The position numbers were made by a program, and so were the translations under genes. The notes beneath the pieces are model-generated. The model was not told where the DNA came from and did not search any database. It worked only from the letters and a program-made list of their open reading frames with translations. Below are positions 1-5,621 of a DNA stretch of 8,624 bases, in pieces. Within the stretch, counting starts at the first letter, position 1, and each line of letters begins with the position of its first letter. Source of the DNA: Actinomycetota bacterium (lineage in GTDB: Bacteria; Actinomycetota; Humimicrobiia; Humimicrobiales; Humimicrobiaceae); contig JAMCQQ010000260.1 in the NCBI GenBank assembly GCA_023379515.1, forward strand, positions 1 to 8,624. Direction: 5' to 3'.

Positions 1-245
1 ACGCTTATTGTTTTATAATTAATTTTTTCTAAAATATCCCCCATCCCTAAAACAGCTGCTCCGTCTATTAAGGGCTTCCATCCGTCAGTTATCTCCTTAG
101 GCGGATTACCTTGGTAGCTTGAATAAAGTTCTTCAATTTTTCTGTATGCTTCAATAGCTCCATAACAGGTAACGCTAGAATATGCTGATGAAAAAGAAGA
201 TATAAGTTTTGCTTTGGGAAGTTTTGGATAAGGCTTTCCTATCAT
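1..245 (-). CDS. Unknown protein, C-terminus cut off by the window edge
   Basis: An open frame of 81 complete codons starts at the ATG at 245-243 and runs off the left edge, so only the N-terminus is visible. It begins MIGKPYPKLPKAKLIS and then has a Ser/Tyr-rich stretch, an amphipathic segment around AIEAYRKIEELYSSY, and a DGWKPLIDGAAVLGMGDIL region. I do not recognise the family. There is no signal peptide or obvious membrane segment. The start is chosen because its A is the last base of the preceding gene's stop codon (TAATG), a one-base overlap typical of translational coupling; a weak AGGA lies just upstream. The coupling suggests it is made together with the dikinase-like protein encoded upstream and may act with it, but nothing in the visible part shows its function. 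Confidence 0.6.
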   Translation of the reverse strand, partial: MIGKPYPKLPKAKLISSFSSAYSSVTCYGAIEAYRKIEELYSSYQGNPPKEITDGWKPLIDGAAVLGMGDILEKINYKTIS

Positions 246-454
246 TATCCTATTTTATCAGAAGTCTCAGAATCATCCTCAATTGGATAAACTCTTCCTT
301 CCTTGCCATTGGAAACCACTCTAATTTTCCTGCATGATAATTCATCGTAATTGAAAAATAGTTGCTGACTATTAGGATCCGGGTAAACACAAATTAATCC
401 CTTCTCCATACATAAAGTTTGGATATGCCCATGCTCTCCCATGATTTGAAGCAA
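245..454 (-). CDS. C-terminal end of the PEP-synthase-like protein, displaced by a frameshift
   Basis: This 69-codon frame is best read not as a separate gene but as the end of the dikinase-like gene (372-2195), one reading frame away. Its GEHGHIQTLCMEKGLICV stretch matches the PEP-utilising swivel-domain signature (G-G-x-x-x-H-A-A-I-x-A-R-E-L-G-I-P-A-V in PEP synthase). The second His falls on the phosphohistidine, and Glu and Gly fall on the E-x-G anchor. It continues through a beta-rich tail (KIRVVSNGKEGRVYPI), as these domains do. The preceding half of the domain (GAVIIASN) is in the other frame. The only start that opens the whole frame is a TTG at 454 with no ribosome site, so independent translation is unlikely; it stops with TAA at 247-245. 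Removing one G from the GGG at 438-440 would join the two parts into a protein of about 649 residues. Confidence 0.75.
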   Translation of the reverse strand: MLQIMGEHGHIQTLCMEKGLICVYPDPNSQQLFFNYDELSCRKIRVVSNGKEGRVYPIEDDSETSDKIG

Positions 455-2195
455 TTATTACGGCTCCTTCACGGGGAAGAGAATCATCATCTCCATAAAT
501 AGTCCAAAATTCATTTGACGATAATAAAACTGCACCTGGTTTATAACTATCGTATCCTCCTTCCAATATATCGAGCGTTTCATCTCCTATCCCAATAGAA
601 GCACCGGAAAAAATGGGTTTTTCATTTGGAAAAGTGACTGTTTCTTTTCCTGCAAAGGTATCTTCAGGAAGTTTCCTTACTTGAAGAAGGTTCATTTCTA
701 GACCCTTTTCAATAAACTCTATTTGTAATCTACTTCCCCAAATCCTTTCTAAGATTAAAGCAAGCTGTCCGACTGCCATAGGCATTTCAGCACGAACTTT
801 ATATATATCAGGTGGAAAATGATAAACATCATCCATGAAGTACTTACTTCTATCCGGATAACTGCCAAGAAAAAAATTCAGTTGCTGACGGTTAAGAAGG
901 TTTCTACTGGTTCCGGTTGTAACTTCCATTAGTTCGGGTACACCGGCAAGAGTTGAGTTAAGGCATCCCTTGCTATCCCAACCTGAATAGTGGTAATCGG
1001 AACTTATGTATCTTTGAATAATAATTCCCATTTGCTCTTCTTGTAAAATACCATTTTGTCTTCTATATGCTTGAGCTTTTGAGGCTTCTGTTGATTGATA
1101 TACACCTACAACAGCTTCTTTGAATTCTTCAAAAGTGCTATATCCTGATAACTCAGTTGAGTCATAAATTCCAGCTCCGGTAACTTTATCGCCATCTTCT
1201 GAAAAAACCGCACTACTTCTAACCATAATGTCAGAACATCTCTCAGCCTCGAGGTTATCATCATACTCAACCAGTCCTTTCGACCAATCAAAATAATAAC
1301 GTAGTTCATCATCGCTCAGAGATCCTTGTTTCCATTTTAAATATAAATCTGCAGGCATAACTATAAACTCAGGAACTTTTAAAGAAGCTTCATTTATTTG
1401 CCCTACCAATTCAGAAAGCATAATTAGGTTAGCAGCTTTTGCTCCGAACTTAAGGCGCAGATGTTCTAATCTTTCCCTATCTATTGTTGGCAGTTTTGGT
1501 AACTCCTTTTCAAGTTCATGACGAGCAAAAACCGCATCTATCAATTCTACCGCGAAGTTAATGCCAAAAGAACCATAGGTAATCCATCCGTCTTTTTCAT
1601 GACTAGCAGACCAGCGAATATGGGCTAAATTTTCCCAGGTTGGGTCAATCTCCTTTTGATCTCTATCGTAAAATGAGATATCAAATTCTTTTACAAAACC
1701 AAAAACTTTTTCTTTTAATACTTGTGCTAATTCATATCTTTTTTGCAGATCTTTTTCCTGTTTGACTACTTCTCTACTTTCCCACATCTCGATATCTGCT
1801 TTTTTTAGCCTAATTTTATTAAAAAAACTTTCAGCTACTTTTTTTCGATCAGAAAAACCGGAAGTTTTAGTTTCTCCATAAGTATCACTAACTTTATCAA
1901 TTAAGTGCTTAAAATCAAATAATCCTTCATATAAAGCCTCTGGATCTTCAACAGTGATTCCGCCGGCTTTAAAAAGTGAATCCGTTTCATTGAGTAATTT
2001 CGCAAGTTTTTTTCTATTTTCAGGGGGCATCGTTGCCAAAACTTTAACTGCCGACTTTACTTGCTCTAATGAAGGATCACTCATTTGAAGCCCTATATTA
2101 TAAATTCCTAATGCAAGAATTCTTTCATTTCCAGGGCGAAATGGATCAATTGATCTTTGAACTATACCTATTTGTTCTTGTCTCTCTACTGCCAT
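372..2195 (-). CDS. PEP synthase/pyruvate phosphate dikinase-like phosphotransferase, frameshifted near its C-terminus
   Basis: Residues about 240-510 match the ATP-grasp domain of the PEP synthase/PPDK family: FGAKAANL at about 250-257, VPEFIVMPADLY, MVRSS at 324-328, IIIQRYISSD at 391-400, and the closing IEF...LLQVRKLP at 492-510 (compare IEWA...LQARP). A swivel domain starts at about 528 (IFSGASIGIG) and reaches AVIIASN at 578-584, after which the frame is lost; its phosphohistidine half is encoded in 245-454. In this family the His accepts phosphate from ATP and passes it to a substrate. The usual C-terminal PEP-binding barrel is absent, so the acceptor is unknown and need not be pyruvate. 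Residues 1-240 are mostly helical and not recognised. The start ATG at 2195 lies 7 nt after a TATAAT box, implying a leaderless mRNA. An internal ATG at 2084 (MSDPSLEQV) behind AGGG is an alternative start. Confidence 0.75.
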   Translation of the reverse strand: MAVERQEQIGIVQRSIDPFRPGNERILALGIYNIGLQMSDPSLEQVKSAVKVLATMPPENRKKLAKLLNETDSLFKAGGITVEDPEALYEGLFDFKHLIDKVSDTYGETKTSGFSDRKKVAESFFNKIRLKKADIEMWESREVVKQEKDLQKRYELAQVLKEKVFGFVKEFDISFYDRDQKEIDPTWENLAHIRWSASHEKDGWITYGSFGINFAVELIDAVFARHELEKELPKLPTIDRERLEHLRLKFGAKAANLIMLSELVGQINEASLKVPEFIVMPADLYLKWKQGSLSDDELRYYFDWSKGLVEYDDNLEAERCSDIMVRSSAVFSEDGDKVTGAGIYDSTELSGYSTFEEFKEAVVGVYQSTEASKAQAYRRQNGILQEEQMGIIIQRYISSDYHYSGWDSKGCLNSTLAGVPELMEVTTGTSRNLLNRQQLNFFLGSYPDRSKYFMDDVYHFPPDIYKVRAEMPMAVGQLALILERIWGSRLQIEFIEKGLEMNLLQVRKLPEDTFAGKETVTFPNEKPIFSGASIGIGDETLDILEGGYDSYKPGAVLLSSNEFWTIYGDDDSLPREGAVIIASNHGRAWAYPNFMYGEGINLCLPGS

Positions 2196-2202
2196 AAACA
2201 GG

Positions 2203-2231
2203 ATTATAGTAAAAAGGAGTATCTAAAGCAA
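2203..2231 (-). promoter_or_regulatory. Sigma70-type promoter of the dikinase-like gene, probably leaderless
   Basis: On the minus strand TTGCTT (2231-2226) and TATAAT (2208-2203) are separated by exactly 17 bp. The -10 box is a perfect consensus and the -35 keeps the TTG. The start codon begins 7 nt after the -10, where transcription normally starts, so the mRNA would begin at or within a base of the AUG. No Shine-Dalgarno is present before the ATG. Confidence 0.6.
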
Positions 2232-2241
2232 ATTTGAGGTC

Positions 2242-2901
2242 TCAATAAGTTAAGTCCTTTGCGGCATCATAAATATCACTAAGTTCATATGGTCCTACAC
2301 TGTATTCGAGCATAACGGAATGTGTCGGTACTCTGTATCCGTTTCCTGGAATTGATTCTCCGGGACTTGCTGCAATATTAAATGGCAGTCCTAACTCATT
2401 TAAAACCATCGCTAAAGCTACAGCTTCATGGTCCTGAACAACATGAGCATACGGAAGCTGCGTTGGAGTTTCTTTTTTGTGTTCTTTTCTTAAACCCGAT
2501 AAAACTTTTAGTCTATCTGAGGAAAATGGTTGCTGTCCTTCATCATCAGCATATACAACTCTGTCTGCTTCTGCAAGAAAATCTGAAGTCCCCAGTACTG
2601 GATTCACGTAAGAATCGTCAAAACCATCATTCATGGCTGCTTTTTCAGAACTTTCTCTAAAAGTCCTATATCTTAAAGGGATCCGTCTATCTGTTCCTAC
2701 AAAATTAGCATGAGGTCTTCTTGTAATTCCTGCATCACCTTGTTTTTGGACAAATTGATGTTCAGGTGTATGAGGCCTAGTGTCAACGTAACCGGGTATA
2801 ACTACTAATCTTCTAGTTTCTTTGTAATCAAGAGGAGCTCCTCCGCTTTGACGCGAAACTAATTCTACCGGAATAAAGCCTTTTTTAAGATGTTCTGCCA
2901 T
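2242..2901 (-). CDS. Unknown soluble protein, 219 aa
   Basis: I do not recognise this protein. It is soluble-looking with no signal peptide or membrane segment. It starts MAEHLKKGFIPVELVSRQ and has a VVIPGYVDTRPHTPEHQF stretch, a basic middle (RRPHANF, DRRIPLRYRTF), an acidic patch (VVYADDEGQQPF), and a C-terminal part with a helix (DHEAVALAMVLNELGLPF) followed by a Gly/Pro-rich loop (SPGESIPGNGYRVP). The frame opens at a TTG at 2913, but that codon lies at or before the likely transcription start. The ATG at 2901, 17 nt behind the -10 box, is therefore preferred, with a leader of about 10 nt. It ends in TGA, 46 nt before the dikinase-like gene, which has its own promoter; the two could also be co-transcribed. 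Shared context hints at a link with that gene but does not show one. Confidence 0.65.
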   Translation of the reverse strand: MAEHLKKGFIPVELVSRQSGGAPLDYKETRRLVVIPGYVDTRPHTPEHQFVQKQGDAGITRRPHANFVGTDRRIPLRYRTFRESSEKAAMNDGFDDSYVNPVLGTSDFLAEADRVVYADDEGQQPFSSDRLKVLSGLRKEHKKETPTQLPYAHVVQDHEAVALAMVLNELGLPFNIAASPGESIPGNGYRVPTHSVMLEYSVGPYELSDIYDAAKDLTY

Positions 2902-2918
2902 TTCTCTTGCCAATTCGG

Positions 2919-2947
2919 ATGATATAAGAAAGAATGAAACTTGTCAA
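2919..2947 (-). promoter_or_regulatory. Strong sigma70-type promoter of the 219-aa gene
   Basis: The minus strand has a perfect TTGACA (2947-2942), a 17-bp spacer and TATCAT (2924-2919, 5 of 6 consensus). Transcription should begin near 2912. This puts the upstream TTG (2913) at or outside the transcript and favours the ATG at 2901. The -35 lies only about 30 bp from the opposing -10 box of the divergent glycosyltransferase gene. Confidence 0.7.
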
Positions 2948-2975
2948 TAACTTTTTTATTCTCCTTTAAGTGTAA

Positions 2976-2981
2976 TATAAT
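2976..2981 (+). promoter_or_regulatory. -10 box of the glycosyltransferase-like gene, leaderless layout
   Basis: A perfect TATAAT lies 7 nt before the GTG at 2989, so transcription would start at or next to the start codon. There is no convincing -35 at 16-18 bp upstream, where the sequence is a T run, and there is no Shine-Dalgarno. The promoter faces away from the one at 2919-2947. Confidence 0.45.
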
Positions 2982-2988
2982 AACTTTA

Positions 2989-4503
2989 GTGAAGAGATAT
3001 TTAATTATCTTTCTTTTTGCAACAACAGCTGTCAACATTATATTTTTAAGCTGGTTTTTAATAAACGGTGATCTTCTCTTTTACACTGATATTGCCCGGG
3101 ATTTTCTTCTTTTTCAGGAAGCAGCAGGAAAGAAATTGGTACTTATTGGTCCGAGGTCAAGTGTCGGCGGACTATTTCATGGACCTCTTTGGATCTATTT
3201 AAATCTTCCTGCATTTCTTCTTTCAGGAGGAAATCCTCTGGGAGTTGAACTTTTCTGGGTATTATTGATTATTGTTTTTTTATTCTTTTCTTTTATTGTT
3301 TCAAAAAAACTTTTCGGAACAATACCTGCATATTTTTACATAGCTTTATTATCAGGATTTTTAGTGGAACAAACCAAAGGATTAAACAATCCCCATGGAG
3401 CTTTTTTTACCATGCCATTTTTCTTTTTCTTTTTGGTTTCCTATTTAAAAACAAAAAAGATACTTAATCTTCTTATTTCCATATTTCTCTTGGGAATAAT
3501 AACGCAGTTTCAAATTGCTGTAGGAATTCCTCTAGGTATTCTCACTTTTCTCCTTCTTTTATATTTCATACTTAAAAATAAATTGTGGATTCATTTCTCT
3601 GCCTTTTTGACAATAATTATTCCCCTTTCTACTTTTATAATATTTGACTTAAGGCACAATTTCCTTCTTTTTAATGCAGCGGTGAAATTTGTTTTATTCA
3701 GTAAGACTAACCCCATATACACAAACTTTCTCTCGCTTGTTTTTGACAGGCTGAAAATCATGTCAGGGAATGCCTTTTCCCTCTTTTTGCATGATACTTT
3801 TTACTTAAATACTTTTGCATTCATTTTAACCATAACCTTGATAATTTTGGAACTTAAAAAGAAAAAAAATACAATTAATTATTCTCTATTTTTGTATTTT
3901 TATTTAGGATATTTTATAACTACTCTGATAAATAGAGGTGGTCCAGTCCTCCTTCAATATTATATTCCCTTTATTCCTCTAGTATTTTTAATTACTTCAT
4001 CGCTCGTAAATACAAAGTACAAAAAAATCGCCTATTTATTTTTAATTATTATTGTTGTCTGGAATTTAAGAAGTAACTATTTGTATGTAAAAAACTCGGA
4101 AGGGTTTTTTGGAAATAATAGAGAATCCTGGAAACTGCATTCTGAGGTTGCAAAAAAATTATTCTCCGAGAAGGAAAAGGATTTCGGCTATTTTATCTAT
4201 TCACCTGACTCTTTGGCCTATCAGGAAAAATATGCATTACTTTATCAGTCAAAACTGTCAGATAAAAATGCCGAACTTCTTAAAAAAAAGCCAATTACCT
4301 TTCTGATTGTTGAACCTCCTCCGCCTGATAACCCTTATATGCTGGAAAACTGGTGGATAAGAAACAAGCTTAAAATTACAAAAGAACCAATTGAAATAAC
4401 TACCTTATCTGCTGGATTTAAAATTTTAAAATATGAGCTGACAGAAGAAGAAATACAAATGCCTTTTGAAAAAGATATCGATACTGGAATATTTTTTAGG
4501 TAA
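2989..4503 (+). CDS. Multi-membrane glycosyltransferase-like protein (GT39/RgtA-D type, GT-C fold)
   Basis: This is a 504-aa integral membrane protein with roughly 10-12 hydrophobic segments in the first 390 residues and a soluble tail of about 110 residues. The first helix (about 4-25) is followed by an outside loop holding DIARD at 34-38 and GPRSSVGGLFHGPLW at 54-68. Acidic residues in the first loop after helix 1 are the catalytic/metal-binding feature of GT-C enzymes such as the protein O-mannosyltransferases, which move a sugar from a polyprenyl-phosphate donor on the outer face of the membrane. The acceptor here is unknown. The frame is open from a TTG at 2941, but the GTG at 2989 gives the usual short basic N-terminus (VKRYLII) and sits 7 nt after a TATAAT. 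No other glycosylation or polysaccharide gene is adjacent. Family assignment is by motif and topology only; a related lipid-linked sugar transferase is the main alternative. Confidence 0.7.
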   Translation: MKRYLIIFLFATTAVNIIFLSWFLINGDLLFYTDIARDFLLFQEAAGKKLVLIGPRSSVGGLFHGPLWIYLNLPAFLLSGGNPLGVELFWVLLIIVFLFFSFIVSKKLFGTIPAYFYIALLSGFLVEQTKGLNNPHGAFFTMPFFFFFLVSYLKTKKILNLLISIFLLGIITQFQIAVGIPLGILTFLLLLYFILKNKLWIHFSAFLTIIIPLSTFIIFDLRHNFLLFNAAVKFVLFSKTNPIYTNFLSLVFDRLKIMSGNAFSLFLHDTFYLNTFAFILTITLIILELKKKKNTINYSLFLYFYLGYFITTLINRGGPVLLQYYIPFIPLVFLITSSLVNTKYKKIAYLFLIIIVVWNLRSNYLYVKNSEGFFGNNRESWKLHSEVAKKLFSEKEKDFGYFIYSPDSLAYQEKYALLYQSKLSDKNAELLKKKPITFLIVEPPPPDNPYMLENWWIRNKLKITKEPIEITTLSAGFKILKYELTEEEIQMPFEKDIDTGIFFR

Positions 4504-4551
4504 CTAAAAACGCCTAATTGGAATATAGATTTTTAAAGGAGAAAGGTTAAA

Positions 4552-4968
4552 TCAATATTCTGGGTCTAGTGGTTTTCTTTCTAAATCGTCACCCATTCTT
4601 TCTACAATTACACCTAAAAGTTGCAATGCCGCTTTTCTGCTAGTAGCTGGGTCATCTAGCAAAAAATCAACTTTTATTTCTGGGTCTATTTTTAAAATAT
4701 CTCTTACTTCTGCTTCGGTAAATACAAATCTCGGAGACATAGAGACTGTTAGTCCTAATCCTTTTGGATCTACATTAGGATTTTCCCAATACGTGATAGG
4801 AGGATAATGTTTATTTCCAACTTCGGAAACTGTTCCTTTATTGAGACTTAATTTTGTTAAGTCAAACTGCTGCAGATTATGATGCCCATATTTTGGAAAA
4901 GGTGTATAAACGACTTGACCTACGCTCAATCTCTCTCTATATTGTGCTCTATATGCTTCTGTTGTCAT
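4552..4968 (-). CDS. Unknown protein, 138 aa
   Basis: I do not recognise this protein. It is soluble-looking, with a Tyr/Arg-rich start (MTTEAYRAQYRERL), a probable beta segment (VGQVVYTPFPKYGHHN), a central Pro/Asn-rich stretch, a helix-like segment (FTEAEVRDILKI), an acidic DFLLDDPATSRKAALQLLG part and an acidic/Pro C-terminus (KPLDPEY). The ATG is supported by a promoter 9 nt upstream. It converges on the glycosyltransferase-like gene with a 48-bp gap that holds no clear terminator. It lies divergent from the toxin module, with 115 bp between the two starts that carry both promoters. Nothing seen links it functionally to either neighbour. Confidence 0.6.
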   Translation of the reverse strand: MTTEAYRAQYRERLSVGQVVYTPFPKYGHHNLQQFDLTKLSLNKGTVSEVGNKHYPPITYWENPNVDPKGLGLTVSMSPRFVFTEAEVRDILKIDPEIKVDFLLDDPATSRKAALQLLGVIVERMGDDLERKPLDPEY

Positions 4969-4977
4969 GAGAGGTGT

Positions 4978-5006
4978 AGTATATAAAAAAGTAAATCATA
5001 AATCAA
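4978..5006 (-). promoter_or_regulatory. Sigma70-type promoter of the 138-aa gene
   Basis: On the minus strand TTGATT (5006-5001), a 17-bp spacer and TATACT (4983-4978) form a good promoter. The ATG follows 9 nt later, so the leader would be only about 2-3 nt. The bases before the ATG (CCTCTC) are pyrimidine-rich and cannot act as a Shine-Dalgarno. Confidence 0.6.
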
Positions 5007-5052
5007 CTATGAGACTTAAGAAGATTAAGAGAGAATTTATCTTGAAGCAGGG

Positions 5053-5081
5053 AATGATTACATCTTTATGATATAATCATT
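5053..5081. promoter_or_regulatory. Inverted repeat overlapping the toxin-antitoxin promoter, candidate operator
   Basis: The arms AATGATTACATC (5053-5064) and GATATAATCATT (5070-5081) pair at 11 of 12 positions around a 5-nt centre; the outer 8 bp (AATGATTA/TAATCATT) are perfect. The right arm contains the -10 box. Because transcription should start near 5084, the repeat is not in the RNA and is better read as a binding site for a dimeric repressor than as a terminator. In toxin-antitoxin operons the antitoxin or the complex commonly binds such a site to control its own promoter. Confidence 0.55.
5069..5077 (+). promoter_or_regulatory. Extended -10 promoter of the 41-aa ORF/Doc operon
   Basis: TGATATAAT matches the extended -10 form (TGn followed by TATAAT) exactly, which can work without a good -35; none is seen at the right distance. 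The ATG of the small ORF begins 6 nt after the box, so the mRNA would be leaderless or nearly so. Confidence 0.6.
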
Positions 5082-5083
5082 AT

Positions 5084-5209
5084 ATGACTGGACTACAAAT
5101 AAAAAACTATGAACAAAAAAACCCAAAAAAAGCAAAAGTTATTAAGAAGGCTATTAATAAGGGATTAAAACAATATGAGCAAACCTTCAGAAAGCTCGCC
5201 TCGGTATAG
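5084..5209 (+). CDS. Small basic protein (41 aa) upstream of the Doc toxin, candidate antitoxin
   Basis: A short ORF starts at the ATG directly behind the extended -10 box and ends in TAG at 5207-5209, overlapping the toxin gene by 35 nt in another frame. The product is strongly basic (10 Lys and 1 Arg against 2 Glu). It has a helical core, [19 protein letters not shown], ending RKLASV. Position, size, overlap and a shared promoter fit an antitoxin made with its toxin. It is not a recognisable Phd-type antitoxin (too short, no visible AbrB-like fold), and it lacks the S/T-x-x-x-E-G/N inhibition motif of VbhA-type Fic antitoxins. The assignment therefore rests on context. It could bind the operator repeat, occlude the toxin, or both. 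A translated leader that couples toxin synthesis is the alternative. Confidence 0.55.
   Translation: MTGLQIKNYEQKNPKKAKVIKKAINKGLKQYEQTFRKLASV
5159..5164 (+). promoter_or_regulatory. Possible weak ribosome binding site for the Doc toxin
   Basis: AAGGGA lies 10 nt before the toxin ATG at 5175, inside the small ORF. It is an imperfect Shine-Dalgarno at a slightly long distance. Together with the 35-nt overlap it suggests that toxin translation depends on, or is weaker than, translation of the upstream ORF. Confidence 0.3.
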
Positions 5210-5621
5210 GTGGGTCAACACGGAAGATTTTGAGTTCATTTGTTTTAATCTTGCCAAAAAATTGATGGAATTTAACGAACCAATTCCTGATTATTCCACA
5301 AGAGATAAACCGTTATTAGAATCTTCACTTGCTTCCCCTAGACAAAGTTATGAACTTCTTGGTTCATCTCTAACAGAACAAGCTTCCGTATTATTTTATT
5401 CGCTAATTAAAAATCATCCATTTAGGAATGGAAATAAAAGAATTGCGGTGATGGCATTGCTAATATTTTTGATGCTTAACAATAAATGGCTTGAGATACC
5501 ACCTCTATCTCTTTACAAAATTGCACTCTTAGTAGCAGAGTCAGATCCTAAGGAAAGAGATTCTGTTTTGAAAGAAAATATGAAACTTTTTGATAAATAT
5601 ATTGTGAAGCTCGAAAGCTAA
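5175..5621 (+). CDS. Doc/Fic family toxin (death-on-curing type)
   Basis: This 148-aa protein carries HPFRNGNKR at residues 81-89. That is the Fic-fold catalytic loop in its Doc form (HPF-x-D/N-x-N-K-R); the AMPylating Fic enzymes have G-N-G-R with an acidic residue at the N85 position. [14 protein letters not shown] segment (47-59) and the [13 protein letters not shown] helix before the motif match the Doc layout. Doc of phage P1 phosphorylates elongation factor Tu and stops translation; the same activity is inferred here, not shown. Length is close to the roughly 125 residues of P1 Doc, plus a short N-terminal extension. It is co-directional with and overlapped by the 41-aa ORF, its candidate antitoxin. 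Its TAA overlaps the TAG of ftsZ on the other strand, leaving no room for a terminator between them. Confidence 0.8.
   Translation: MSKPSESSPRYRWVNTEDFEFICFNLAKKLMEFNEPIPDYSTRDKPLLESSLASPRQSYELLGSSLTEQASVLFYSLIKNHPFRNGNKRIAVMALLIFLMLNNKWLEIPPLSLYKIALLVAESDPKERDSVLKENMKLFDKYIVKLES

Noticed and set aside
1106..1312. 68-aa minus-strand ORF
   Set aside because: It overlaps the conserved ATP-grasp region of the dikinase-like gene in another frame; a shadow.
2382..2660. 92-aa plus-strand ORF
   Set aside because: It lies wholly inside the 219-aa minus-strand gene, with no promoter and no recognisable protein features; it is a shadow frame.
4504..4551. Bidirectional terminator between the convergent glycosyltransferase-like and 138-aa genes
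   Set aside because: Only an A/T stem of about 6 bp around a loop of about 20 nt can be drawn; there is no G/C-rich hairpin with a T run.
5009..5071. 20-codon ORF on the plus strand before the toxin module
   Set aside because: It ends inside the extended -10 box, has no start signals, and lies upstream of the expected transcript start.
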